A stretch of DNA of 23,065 nucleotides from Patescibacteria group bacterium (GCA_018896595.1 JAHIME010000022.1:1-23065), one strand, 5' to 3'. Numbered from the stretch's first letter, positions 13,114-20,485 are shown. Made by a program: numbers and translations. The notes: generated by a model not told the origin, from the letters alone.

Positions 13114-13908
13114 ATGAATAAATATTTAATAACAATTTTTTCGCTAATTGCTTTTTTATTATCAGCCGGATTTATTTTTGCCGATCAAGGCTTGGCGCAA
13201 AGATTGTCCGGCTGGATTCTCCTGCAAGTTGAATCGCATGGCGAGGCCTGGTATGTTAACCCCGGCGATAATAAAAAATATTATCTTGGCCGTCCAGCCG
13301 ATGCATTGAACATAATGAGAAATTTGGGGCTGGGGGCCACTCACGATTTTATTGTTGGTTACACCGCCTACCCCGATCATGTCTTGGGTAAAATCTTAAT
13401 TGACGTTGATGATTACGGCAAGGCTTATTATATTTATCCCAAAGATAAAAAACGATACTATTTAGGCAAACCCGGCGACGCCTTTGCCGTTATGAAGCAA
13501 TTGGGCTTGGGCATCACTAACGCAAATTTAAACAAAATTACGGTCGGCTCTTTAACCGCCGAGCCGGCATCACAAGCCAGCCCAACATCCCAATTCTGCG
13601 AATGCCAAATCAACAGCCCTGATAAAACAATTTCCGGAGCGGCAAGCGCGATCAGATCCGGAAATGTTGAGCAAGTTAAATTTTATTTTACAGAGGATAT
13701 GCAAAAAGCGGCTGAATACACCATGAATTTTTTAGATAATGATGGACGGCTCGCTCTGGGCAATATTTTATCCGGTTCCAGGCTCTCAAATTCAACAGAT
13801 GATAAAAAAATATATACTGCCGAAGTTTATTTTAACGGCGAAATTATTAATGTTATTTTTCGCGTAAAAAAACAAGAAGACGGAACCTGGCTGATGGCTA
13901 ACCTATAA
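13114..13908 (+). CDS. Secreted protein with two GEAWYVNP/KKYYLGRP-type repeats
   Basis: 264 residues. A signal peptide (1 to about 23-28) is followed by two tandem ~50-residue modules: WILLQVESHGEAWYVNP...KKYYLGRPADALNIMRNLGLG (34-74) and KILIDVDDYGKAYYIYP...KRYYLGKPGDAFAVMKQLGLG (93-133). Such modules recur in exported proteins of Parcubacteria-like genomes; their ligand is unknown. A linker with ASQASPTSQFCEC leads to a C-terminal alpha/beta domain (~170-264) containing VKFYFTEDMQKAAEYTMNFL and IINVIFRVKKQEDGTWLMANL, like small NTF2-like lipocalin-style accessory domains, though I cannot assign it. It overlaps the convergent MFS gene by 6 nt. Confidence 0.78.
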   Translation: MNKYLITIFSLIAFLLSAGFIFADQGLAQRLSGWILLQVESHGEAWYVNPGDNKKYYLGRPADALNIMRNLGLGATHDFIVGYTAYPDHVLGKILIDVDDYGKAYYIYPKDKKRYYLGKPGDAFAVMKQLGLGITNANLNKITVGSLTAEPASQASPTSQFCECQINSPDKTISGAASAIRSGNVEQVKFYFTEDMQKAAEYTMNFLDNDGRLALGNILSGSRLSNSTDDKKIYTAEVYFNGEIINVIFRVKKQEDGTWLMANL

Positions 13909-15057
13909 TAAATTTATCAACAGCGCCGCCAGCGCCGCCAAGCCGAATGTCCAATTCAAGCCGAAATTTAAAGCAACGGCTATGGCAAGAATCAGCATCA
14001 ATACTCTGCCGAATTGAATGGCGATTTCTTTCAGGACCGTGTACTCGTCAACATAATGGCCATGCTTCGCCATAATTTCATAATTTAAAGTGTCAAACGG
14101 CGTGTCTTTAAATATTTTAGTGAACTCATGATAAGCGCCGATGATAAAAATATGAAAAGCGGTTAACACAAAAATCTTAGCAACCCAGCCCAGCGCGTAT
14201 AATACCGAACCCCAATGAAGTATTTTCTTTTTGTTTAATAAATCAGTGTATTTGCCGGCGAATAATTGCAAAATAATTGAAACCAAGACAATTAATGACG
14301 AAATAGCGCCGACTTCCAAATAATCGCCTTTTAAAATCTGCCAGATAAAAATAGGCCAAACAATAATACCGACGACATTTTCCGCTCCGTTCGCCATATT
14401 GGATATGACCAATTTTCTGTTTTCAAGCGCGAAATATTTTTTCCAAGTCTCCCAGACTCCCCAGCTATACCTTTCTTCGGTCCGCGGCAAAACTAAATAC
14501 GGGATGCCGGCTGACAAATAAATAATAATTGACATGATAAAAACCGCGTTAAAGCCGTATTTTACGATAATATAACCGGCAACCACCGGCATAATTATGC
14601 TTAAAAAAGAATGAGTCGCGTACATTAAGCTCACTTCCTTGCCCCTGTTGCTCTGGTCGGTAAATTTGGCAAAGTCAGTATGATAAGGCAGCCAAAACAT
14701 CAATCGGTCCAAGGTTATCACGATCATAGACAGCGTTAAGAATAAATACGGGTCTTTATCAACAAAGTAGAGGCAGGCATAATACAGCCCGTCAAGAAAA
14801 ACGCTGATTCTCAACGAGCGGCGCAAACCGATTTTATTTAAAAGCTGGGCGCCAATGGGCAAAAGCAAGCCGTATAACAGCCAACCTGCCGCAAAATACA
14901 AAAAAACATATTCAACGCGGTAGTTTAGTTTGGTAAATAAAAAAATGGGAAGAAAAAGCCCGAGCAAGCCGCTGGCGATGAATTGGATCATTCTGCCGGA
15001 AAATAAAGCCACAAATCCCGGAGATAATTTATTGTTGAAATATTTCAGTTTAAACAT
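13903..15057 (-). CDS. MFS-type membrane transporter
   Basis: 384 residues with about 11-12 hydrophobic segments in two halves. Between segments 2 and 3, LLPIGAQLLNKIGLRRSLRIS is the family loop (usual GxLxDRxGRR). In the second half, QLFAGKYTDLLNKKKILHWGS is its counterpart. A charged central loop (PRTEERYSWGVWETWKKYFALENRK, ~195-220) separates the halves. No substrate is suggested by sequence. It starts 2 nt after the rtcB stop and is the last gene of leuS-rtcB-MFS. Its end overlaps the convergent secreted-protein gene by 6 nt, and no terminator lies between them. Confidence 0.82.
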   Translation of the reverse strand: MFKLKYFNNKLSPGFVALFSGRMIQFIASGLLGLFLPIFLFTKLNYRVEYVFLYFAAGWLLYGLLLPIGAQLLNKIGLRRSLRISVFLDGLYYACLYFVDKDPYLFLTLSMIVITLDRLMFWLPYHTDFAKFTDQSNRGKEVSLMYATHSFLSIIMPVVAGYIIVKYGFNAVFIMSIIIYLSAGIPYLVLPRTEERYSWGVWETWKKYFALENRKLVISNMANGAENVVGIIVWPIFIWQILKGDYLEVGAISSLIVLVSIILQLFAGKYTDLLNKKKILHWGSVLYALGWVAKIFVLTAFHIFIIGAYHEFTKIFKDTPFDTLNYEIMAKHGHYVDEYTVLKEIAIQFGRVLMLILAIAVALNFGLNWTFGLAALAALLINLL

Positions 15058-15059
15058 AT

Positions 15060-16289
15060 TTAACCTCCAATCATAACGGCTAATGGCTTTAATTTCACAA
15101 TCGGCCGCGCCAAATCAATTTGATTTTTTATAACGGTTTCAATGTTTTTATACGCCTGCGGCGCTTCGTCAAACTTGCCGCGCCATCCCTCAAAAATAAT
15201 TCCCTTAACCGCCTCGTCGGCCTGTTCGCGGGTTAAAACCCTGCTCGCTTCCCGGCGGCCCAAAACTCTGCCGGCGCCGTGGGCGCAGCTCATAAAACTC
15301 TCCGGATTGCCCAATCCTTCAACAATATAGCTTGGGGTTCCCATGCTGCCCGGCACTATTCCAAGCTGGCCCTTAAAAGCGCGGGTGGCGCCTTTGCGGT
15401 GGATGATTACGGTTTTGCCGAAATGCTCTTCGCGCGCCGCGTAGTTGTGATGAATGGCCACTAAGACACTTGGTGTCCAAGAAGACACCGAGTGTCCGGA
15501 GCGTCCGGCATGCTCTTTGTTAAAATCAATAAATTCGCAGCCGCTTACGGCCTGAAAAATATCCATAAAGCGCTCCATCATAAGATGGCGGTTGGCTTTG
15601 GCGAACTCCAGGCAGTAATTCATCGCCTGCCAATATTCCCCGCCCTCGGGGGAATCAAGCTTTAAAAATGATAAATCCCTGTCAGGCAGATCAATATTAT
15701 TCAATTCGCAAAATCGCCGGGCCTTCCTATGATAAACATTGGCCGCTTTCAGGCCGAAGTTGCGGGAGCCGCTATGCAACATCAGCCAGATATTGCCTTG
15801 CCCAGCTATGTTCCATTTTTTATCGCCGGCTTCCCGCAATATTTCAACAAAATGATTGCCGCCGCCCAAGGTGCCGATCTGCTTGCGGGCCGAATTAAGC
15901 TCCTGCCGGATTATGGGAATATCAGGCGCCCGGTCAAAACCTTCCCATTTCTGCGCTTCCTTATGATGGGTAAAGCCGGTTGGGATAATTCTTCTTAATT
16001 TATTTAAAATCTGTTTTAAGTTATATTCATCTATTTCTTGAATAGTGGTTTTTACGGCGGCCATGCCGCAGCCGATGTCAACTCCAACGGCATTGGGCAC
16101 AATCGTATCAACCGTGGCCAAAACTCCGCCGATCGGCATGCCATAGCCGATGTGCGCGTCAGGCATAATCGCGATGTGGTGGAACGCTCCGGGCAAATTG
16201 GCTATGTTCCTGACCTGCCGCATAGTATCCGGCTCAATCTCGTCCAGCCACATCTTGATGGGAATTTTTTCTTCTTTGATAATCTTCAT
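15060..16289 (-). CDS. rtcB: RNA-splicing ligase RtcB
   Basis: 409 residues. MPDAHIGYG (42-50), the Mn ligand Cys74 in GVDIGCG, H146 (GGGNH), H172 (LHSGSRN), H281 (HHN) and the guanylated H337 (SCAHGAGR) are all present, so the enzyme should be active. It joins RNA 2',3'-cyclic phosphate and 5'-OH ends using GTP, in tRNA splicing or RNA repair. No archease gene is in the window. Residues ~258-278 (KEHAGRSGHSVSSWTPSVLVA) are an in-frame insertion next to the HHN metal motif, translated from a palindromic repeat; relatives go directly from a FIxI-like strand to HHNYA. The gene follows leuS by 1 nt and precedes the MFS gene by 2 nt. Confidence 0.95.
   Translation of the reverse strand: MKIIKEEKIPIKMWLDEIEPDTMRQVRNIANLPGAFHHIAIMPDAHIGYGMPIGGVLATVDTIVPNAVGVDIGCGMAAVKTTIQEIDEYNLKQILNKLRRIIPTGFTHHKEAQKWEGFDRAPDIPIIRQELNSARKQIGTLGGGNHFVEILREAGDKKWNIAGQGNIWLMLHSGSRNFGLKAANVYHRKARRFCELNNIDLPDRDLSFLKLDSPEGGEYWQAMNYCLEFAKANRHLMMERFMDIFQAVSGCEFIDFNKEHAGRSGHSVSSWTPSVLVAIHHNYAAREEHFGKTVIIHRKGATRAFKGQLGIVPGSMGTPSYIVEGLGNPESFMSCAHGAGRVLGRREASRVLTREQADEAVKGIIFEGWRGKFDEAPQAYKNIETVIKNQIDLARPIVKLKPLAVMIGG
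15456..15518. repeat. Palindromic repeat inserted in frame in rtcB
   Basis: GACACTTGGTGTC (15465-15477) and GACACCGAGTGTC (15484-15496) pair with one G-U. A second small stem CCGGA/TCCGG (15496-15508) abuts it. The element encodes about 21 residues without breaking the frame. Confidence 0.85.
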
Positions 16290-16290
16290 T

Positions 16291-18993
16291 TTATTTTACC
16301 GCGATATTAACCAACTTTCCTTTGACAAAAATCACTTTCACAATTTCTTTTCCTGCTATCCATTTTTTAATTTTCCCGCTTGCCAAAGCCAGTTTTCTCG
16401 CCTCCTCTTCGCCTATGTCAGCCGAAGCGGGAATAGTGTCGCGCAACTTGCCGTTAACCTGAACGACTAAATCAATCATCTCGTCTTTAACTAATTCGGG
16501 GTCGTATTCCGGCCACTTCTCTTTAAAAACGCTTTCTTTGTGGCCTAACTCGCGCCAAAGCTCCTCGGACATAAAAGGGGCGAAAGGACTTAACAGAATT
16601 AAGAATTTAGAATAAAGAATCAAGGACATTTTATTTTCTTTTTCCAAATTATTAATAAATATCATCATCGCGCTAATCGCGGTATTAAATTTAAATTCTT
16701 CAATATCCTCGCCAACTTTTTTAACGGTTTTGTGCAATAATGAATCAATACCGCGGCTATCCGTTGCAAAATCCGCGGTTATCCGTTGTTTCAATGCCCA
16801 AACTTTTTCCAAAAAATTTCTCGCCCCCTTAAGGCCGTTCGCGCTCCAAGCGCACGGCTGTGAAAACGGCCCCATAAACATCTCATAAACCCGCGTAGCG
16901 TCGGCGCCGTATTTTTCCACCACCTCGTCCGGATTGATGACATTGCCCCAGCGCTTGCTCATTTTCCTGCCGTCTTCGGCCAGAATCACACCGACATGCC
17001 GAAGGCGCGTGAACGGTTCGTCGTAATTAACAACGCCGATATCGTATAAAAATTTGTGCCAGAAGCGCGCGTAAATTAAATGCCGCGTCGCGTGCTCGGC
17101 TCCGCCGACGTACAAATCAACCGGCGACCAATATTTTTCTTTTTCTTTATCAACCAATGCTTTGCCGTTGCGCGGATCAATATATCTTAAATAATACCAG
17201 CTGGATCCGGCCCATTGCGGCATAGTGTTGGTTTCCCTTTTCGCCGGCCCACCGCATTTCGGGCATTTTACATTCACCCATTCCGGCATATTCGCCAAAG
17301 GCGATTCTCCGGTTCCGCTCGGCTCGTAATGCTCAACAGCCGGAAGTTCCAGGGGTAAATTTTCATCGGCAACCCAGCCGGGGTTTAAAATTTCGCCTAA
17401 ATTAAATTCATAATTTTGAATTTTGAATTTTGAATCAATTTCTAATTTTGAATTTTGAATTTGTTTGTAATTTGTAATTTGTAATTTGTAATTTTCCGCT
17501 AATTTTTTGCAACAGTTGCAAAAAATTAGCGGGATTGGTTCTCCCCAATACCTTTGGCGCGAAAAAACCCAGTCTTTTAATTTATAATTAACCGCGCGCT
17601 TTCCAGCTCCTTTTTCCTCCAGCCATTTAATTATTTTTTCCTTGGCTTCTTTTGTCGGCAAACCATCTAATAAATTAGAATTTATATTAATTCCCTCTGC
17701 TGAAAAAACGCTATTATTGTCATCCTGAGCCGCAGGCGAAGGATCTCTGGTTAATTGCTCTTTAATATTTTTATTTGTATATTCTTGTTTATCGCTTTTT
17801 GCCTGAGATTCTTCGTCGTCCCGAACCGTTCGGGACTCCTCAGAATGACAGGAAACAACAACCTGCTTAATCGGCAAATCGTATTTAACGGCAAAATCAT
17901 AATCCCTTTCGTCATGAGCAGGGACCGCCATAATCGCGCCTGTGCCATAGCCGGCCAAAACATAATCGGCGACAAAAATCGGAATTTCCTCTTTGTTAAC
18001 CGGATTAATCGCTTTAATCCCTTTCAGCTCAACCCCAGTCTTTTCTTTGGCCAAATCCGTTCTCTCTAAATCAGATTTTTTCTTCGCTTGATTAACATAA
18101 TTATCAATCTCTTCCTGATTCTTAATTTCTGATTCCTGATTCCTAATCAACGGATGTTCGGGCGCAACAACCATATAAGTACACCCGAACAATGTATCGG
18201 GACGAGTTGTAAACACTTCCAGACAGTCAATTTTATTATTGGAAATTGAAAATTGATTATTGTTTGAAAATTGAAAATTGAAAATTGAAAATTTTACGAT
18301 CGCTCCTTCGCTCTTGCCTATCCAATTCCTCTGCATCTCTTTAATAGATTCTTCCCACTGCGGCAATTTTTCCAAATCATTAAGCAAGCGCTCGGCGTAA
18401 TCGGTGATTTTTAAAACCCACTGCCTCATCGGCTTTCTTTCAACCTCGGAGCCGCAACGCTCGCATTTGCCGTTTTCCAAATCTTCCATAGCCAAGCCGG
18501 TCTGGCACGAAGGGCACCAAATTATCGGCTCGTAAGATTCATAAGCCAGCCCCTTTTTAAACATCTGTAAAAATACCCACTGGGTCCATTTGTAAAACTC
18601 CGGATCGGTGGTGTTAATTTCCCTTGACCAATCATAAGTAAACCCGAGCTTTTCCAGTTGGGCTTTAAAAATGGCGATATTTTTTTCCGTGGCAATGCTT
18701 GGATGAATTTTATTTTTAATGGCGTAATTTTCCGTTGGCAAACCGAATGCGTCCCAGCCCATGGGATGCAGCACATTATATCCCTGCAGCATTTTCATTC
18801 TGGCGACAACATCAGTGGCGATATATCCTTTGGGGTGGCCCACATGCAGTCCTGCTCCGGATGGATAAGGAAACATATCCAAAATATAACATTTTTCTTT
18901 ATCTCTACTCTCGCTCGTTTTATATAATTCCGTTTCTTCCCATATTTTCCTCCATTTTTCTTCAATTTTTTTATGGTCGTAGTTATTTATCAT
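16291..18993 (-). CDS. leuS: Leucyl-tRNA synthetase
   Basis: 900 residues. HVGH (50-53) and KMSKR (677-681) are the class I signatures. TTRPDTLFG and GTGAIMAVPAHDERDYDF mark the CP1 editing domain, GEPIPLIFCNCC and KCPKCGGPAKRET the zinc region, and the C-terminal VQVNGKLRD domain is complete. It charges tRNA-Leu. Repeat-derived in-frame segments lie at about 233-246, 282-293, 374-432, 488-534 and 733-749. Each falls where relatives have a short loop, and the core motifs are intact. It is the first gene of leuS-rtcB-MFS. No T-box is evident upstream; an ACGAAT inverted repeat precedes the start. Confidence 0.96.
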   Translation of the reverse strand: MINNYDHKKIEEKWRKIWEETELYKTSESRDKEKCYILDMFPYPSGAGLHVGHPKGYIATDVVARMKMLQGYNVLHPMGWDAFGLPTENYAIKNKIHPSIATEKNIAIFKAQLEKLGFTYDWSREINTTDPEFYKWTQWVFLQMFKKGLAYESYEPIIWCPSCQTGLAMEDLENGKCERCGSEVERKPMRQWVLKITDYAERLLNDLEKLPQWEESIKEMQRNWIGKSEGAIVKFSIFNFQFSNNNQFSISNNKIDCLEVFTTRPDTLFGCTYMVVAPEHPLIRNQESEIKNQEEIDNYVNQAKKKSDLERTDLAKEKTGVELKGIKAINPVNKEEIPIFVADYVLAGYGTGAIMAVPAHDERDYDFAVKYDLPIKQVVVSCHSEESRTVRDDEESQAKSDKQEYTNKNIKEQLTRDPSPAAQDDNNSVFSAEGININSNLLDGLPTKEAKEKIIKWLEEKGAGKRAVNYKLKDWVFSRQRYWGEPIPLIFCNCCKKLAENYKLQITNYKQIQNSKLEIDSKFKIQNYEFNLGEILNPGWVADENLPLELPAVEHYEPSGTGESPLANMPEWVNVKCPKCGGPAKRETNTMPQWAGSSWYYLRYIDPRNGKALVDKEKEKYWSPVDLYVGGAEHATRHLIYARFWHKFLYDIGVVNYDEPFTRLRHVGVILAEDGRKMSKRWGNVINPDEVVEKYGADATRVYEMFMGPFSQPCAWSANGLKGARNFLEKVWALKQRITADFATDSRGIDSLLHKTVKKVGEDIEEFKFNTAISAMMIFINNLEKENKMSLILYSKFLILLSPFAPFMSEELWRELGHKESVFKEKWPEYDPELVKDEMIDLVVQVNGKLRDTIPASADIGEEEARKLALASGKIKKWIAGKEIVKVIFVKGKLVNIAVK
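16753..16795. repeat. ATCCGCGG/ATCCGTTG repeat inside leuS
   Basis: CCGCGGCTATCCGTTG is followed by CAAAAT and CCGCGGTTATCCGTTG, a 16-nt direct repeat with one difference. It encodes ITADFATDSRG between the anticodon-domain helices (residues ~733-747). Confidence 0.7.
17395..17532. repeat. Compound repeat inside leuS: long palindrome plus tandem AT repeats
   Basis: GTTGCAAAAAATTAGCGG (17515-17532) is the exact complement of 17496-17513, an 18-bp stem with a one-base loop. It is joined to tandem TTTGTAATT units (17464-17495) and TTTTGAATT units (17414-17463). The coded peptide (residues ~488-534, rich in NYKLQI, QNSKLEI) replaces a short loop in the zinc region. Confidence 0.87.
17715..17855. 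repeat. Compound palindromic repeat inside the leuS editing domain
   Basis: TCATCCTGAGCCGCAGGCGA (from 17719) and GATTCTTCGTCGTCCC...TCAGAATGACA (17807-17850) are parts of a repeat familiar in many genomes. GTCCCGAAC (17818-17826) and GTTCGGGAC (17828-17836) are perfect arms. Encodes CHSEESRTVRDDEES and RDPSPAAQDD. Confidence 0.85.
18259..18296. repeat. 38-nt repeat inside leuS, identical to the ksgA copy
   Basis: Same 38 nt as 12077-12114. It yields KFSIFNFQFSNN just ahead of the conserved FTTRPDTLFG strand. Confidence 0.9.
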
Positions 18994-19029
18994 ATGCTTT
19001 TATTCGTGATTTGCGTATATTAGTCTTAA

Positions 19030-19090
19030 ATTCGTGAAAATTCGTTTATAACGAATATAGACGAATTAGAAACGAATTTACACGAATCAC
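19030..19090. repeat. ACGAAT/ATTCGT inverted-repeat element upstream of leuS
   Basis: ATTCGTGAAAATTCGT (19030-19045) pairs with ACGAATTTACACGAAT (19072-19087) with one mismatch; 26 nt between contain further ATTCGT/ACGAAT half units. Related element lies upstream of ksgA. Confidence 0.8.
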
Positions 19091-19157
19091 GAATCTTAAA
19101 CCTATTTACTCCTACATTTTAGCTTAAAATTACGCAAAAAGCAAATCAAATAAAAAA

Positions 19158-19179
19158 GGGAGGACTGAAAAGTTCTCCC
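19158..19179 (-). terminator. Intrinsic terminator of the speD-like/LigD-PE operon
   Basis: GGGAGGACT (19158-19166) and AGTTCTCCC (19171-19179), one G-U pair, 4-nt loop. On the minus strand TTTTTTA follows. It lies about 215 nt past the last stop. Confidence 0.8.
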
Positions 19180-19228
19180 CGGGTGTTGGCTGAAGTTCGG
19201 CATATGCGAAGAAACTGTTTTACTCGTT

Positions 19229-19315
19229 CCCTCCTCTTGTTTTAAGAGGAGGGGCAGGGTGGAGTTAAAAATAAATCAAACTCCATCCTATCCTTCCTCT
19301 TATCCAAGAGGAAGG
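19229..19315. repeat. Pair of palindromic repeats
   Basis: Unit 1: CCCTCCTCTT (19229-19238) and AAGAGGAGGG (19244-19253), followed by GCAGGGTGGAG. Unit 2: CCTTCCTCTT (19292-19301) and AAGAGGAAGG (19306-19315), preceded by CTCCATCCTA. The outer flanks CAGGGTGGAGT and ACTCCATCC also complement each other, so the pair could fold as one structure. Confidence 0.8.
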
Positions 19316-19392
19316 GACGGTAGAACAACCTTTAATTAAAAACCAAACTTTGCTTCATTATAAACTTTTCCCCATAAAATTTTTCAAAGAAC

Positions 19393-19839
19393 CTATATCT
19401 TAAAAATGAGCCAATTTTTTTTAGGTTTAAATAGAACTAAACCGTACTCGCCTTTCAGTTTCTCGCCCAGTAAATTAAATTTAATACTGCCTTTTTTCAA
19501 ATCTCCTTCAATTAAATTCCATTTTCCCTTGTCCCAAATTTTCACTTCTCCGGCGCCGTATTCTCCTTCCGGAATTATGCCTGAAAAATCAATATAGCCA
19601 ACCGGATGGTCTTCCACTTGCACGGCCAATCTTTTGACGCCTTTAATTTCGGGCACGCCTTTCGGCACCGCCCAAGATTTTAAAACTCCTTCCGTTTCCA
19701 ATCGTAAATCATAATGCAAACTGCGCGCGTGATGCTCATGTACGACAAAGCGGCGCGATTCGCTCTCGCTTATCTCGCCTTTCGGCTCCGTGGTTTTATT
19801 GAATTTTCTTTTCGCTTGATATTCTTTTAACGCGCTCAT
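19393..19839 (-). CDS. Stand-alone LigD-type 3'-phosphoesterase domain
   Basis: 148 residues, only the PE domain of LigD; no ligase or polymerase part is attached. FVVHEHHARSLHYDLRLE (31-48) holds the metal residues H36/H37, H42 and D44; VEDHP has H78; SWAVPKG and IPEGEYGAGEVKIWD are family hallmarks. The end PKKNWLIFKI is the usual C-terminus. In LigD this domain removes 3'-phosphate or a 3'-ribonucleotide from DNA ends before joining in NHEJ. Here it would be a DNA (or RNA) 3'-end healing enzyme with partners elsewhere. It begins 3 nt after the SpeD-like stop. That pairing is unusual and unexplained. Confidence 0.93.
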   Translation of the reverse strand: MSALKEYQAKRKFNKTTEPKGEISESESRRFVVHEHHARSLHYDLRLETEGVLKSWAVPKGVPEIKGVKRLAVQVEDHPVGYIDFSGIIPEGEYGAGEVKIWDKGKWNLIEGDLKKGSIKFNLLGEKLKGEYGLVLFKPKKNWLIFKI

Positions 19840-19842
19840 TAA

Positions 19843-20268
19843 TTAATCTCTTATGATTGTTTGGACTTTACAGCTTTTCGCTTTAAAAAACTTTTTGCAA
19901 AAATTCAGCGCCGTTTCAGCGTTAAAATACTTGCAGCTGAAAATGTCAACAAACGCCCTGTTTTTTTCTTCGTCAAAATGCATAGTGATTGAAGATGTTT
20001 CTATGAACTGCATCGCTGAATAGCCTTCCAGCGGCCCTTCGGCAAACCTTTGAATCAAGGGCTCGCCATGCCTTTTCATCTTGATTGCCTCGCAAAGCTT
20101 AACGATAAATTTTTTAATCTCGCGGGGATTTTTGATTAATTGAATGTCGCACTCGTAAAGATTGATAGTCGCCAACAATCCCCATGATTGGCGGCTGTCG
20201 TACTCGCCCTTGCTTATCTTGCCCGTTGCCGGACGGTTAGCAGGTGCAAATAAAGCATGTTTTTTCAT
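19843..20268 (-). CDS. SpeD-family pyruvoyl decarboxylase homologue, substrate uncertain
   Basis: 141 residues. WGLLATINLYECDIQLI (29-45) matches the SpeD start (GxHL...YECD). FIETSSITMHF (88-98) aligns with ISESHLTIHTW: S92 corresponds to the Ser that becomes the pyruvoyl group, H97 and C112 (DIFSC) to the other catalytic residues. The Glu before and His after that Ser are replaced by Thr91 and Ser93. A 28-residue N-terminal extension is present. SpeD decarboxylates S-adenosylmethionine for spermidine synthesis, but divergent SpeD homologues that decarboxylate ornithine or arginine are known, including from CPR bacteria. No spermidine synthase gene is here. A hairpin lies just upstream. Confidence 0.8.
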   Translation of the reverse strand: MKKHALFAPANRPATGKISKGEYDSRQSWGLLATINLYECDIQLIKNPREIKKFIVKLCEAIKMKRHGEPLIQRFAEGPLEGYSAMQFIETSSITMHFDEEKNRAFVDIFSCKYFNAETALNFCKKFFKAKSCKVQTIIRD

Positions 20269-20283
20269 TACTTTACTGCAGCT

Positions 20284-20305
20284 TACCCGAATAATATTTC
20301 GGGTA
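20284..20305 (-). promoter_or_regulatory. Hairpin just before the SpeD-like gene
   Basis: TACCCGAA (20284-20291) and TTCGGGTA (20298-20305) are perfect 8-bp arms. No T-run follows on the minus strand. It lies 16 nt before the ATG (20268) and 23 nt past the small-protein stop, so it may control translation or processing between the two genes. Confidence 0.5.
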
Positions 20306-20328
20306 GGCGTTGTTATTTAATTATTTAA

Positions 20329-20466
20329 TTATTTTTCTTTAATTATCTTCTGCAGCTTTTTAACGCTCGCGCCGCTGATTTTCATCTTAACTTTCCTCTT
20401 CTTGTCTTTTTTTTGATATTTTTTTATTACCGCTCTTTCCAAGCTGTTGATATTTTGTTTATTCAT
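20329..20466 (-). CDS. 45-residue highly basic protein
   Basis: I place the start at the ATG at 20466, not 20514, because the upstream codons would run through the promoter. The protein MNKQNINSLERAVIKKYQK... has about a third Lys/Arg, no membrane segment and no Cys, and ends KKLQKIIKEK. I know no family; it could bind nucleic acid, by charge alone. It is the first gene behind a good promoter, and the SpeD-like gene follows 60 nt later with no terminator T-run between, so it may be the leader gene of that operon. Confidence 0.6.
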   Translation of the reverse strand: MNKQNINSLERAVIKKYQKKDKKRKVKMKISGASVKKLQKIIKEK

Positions 20467-20485
20467 AAAAAAATGATATAATAAA

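Larger units (their letters stand above)
18994..19392. repeat. 399-nt spacer with palindromic repeats
   Basis: No gene seen. Contents from left: the ACGAAT inverted repeat (19030-19090), a terminator (19158-19179), and two CCTCCTCTT-type palindromes (19229-19253 and 19292-19315) separated by about 40 nt. There is no visible T-box or tRNA-like fold. The leuS promoter is presumably near the inverted repeat, but I see no clear -35/-10 pair. Confidence 0.7.

Noticed and set aside
18994..19392. T-box riboswitch for leuS
   Set aside because: No GGUGG-type T-box sequence or specifier stem could be found on the minus strand.
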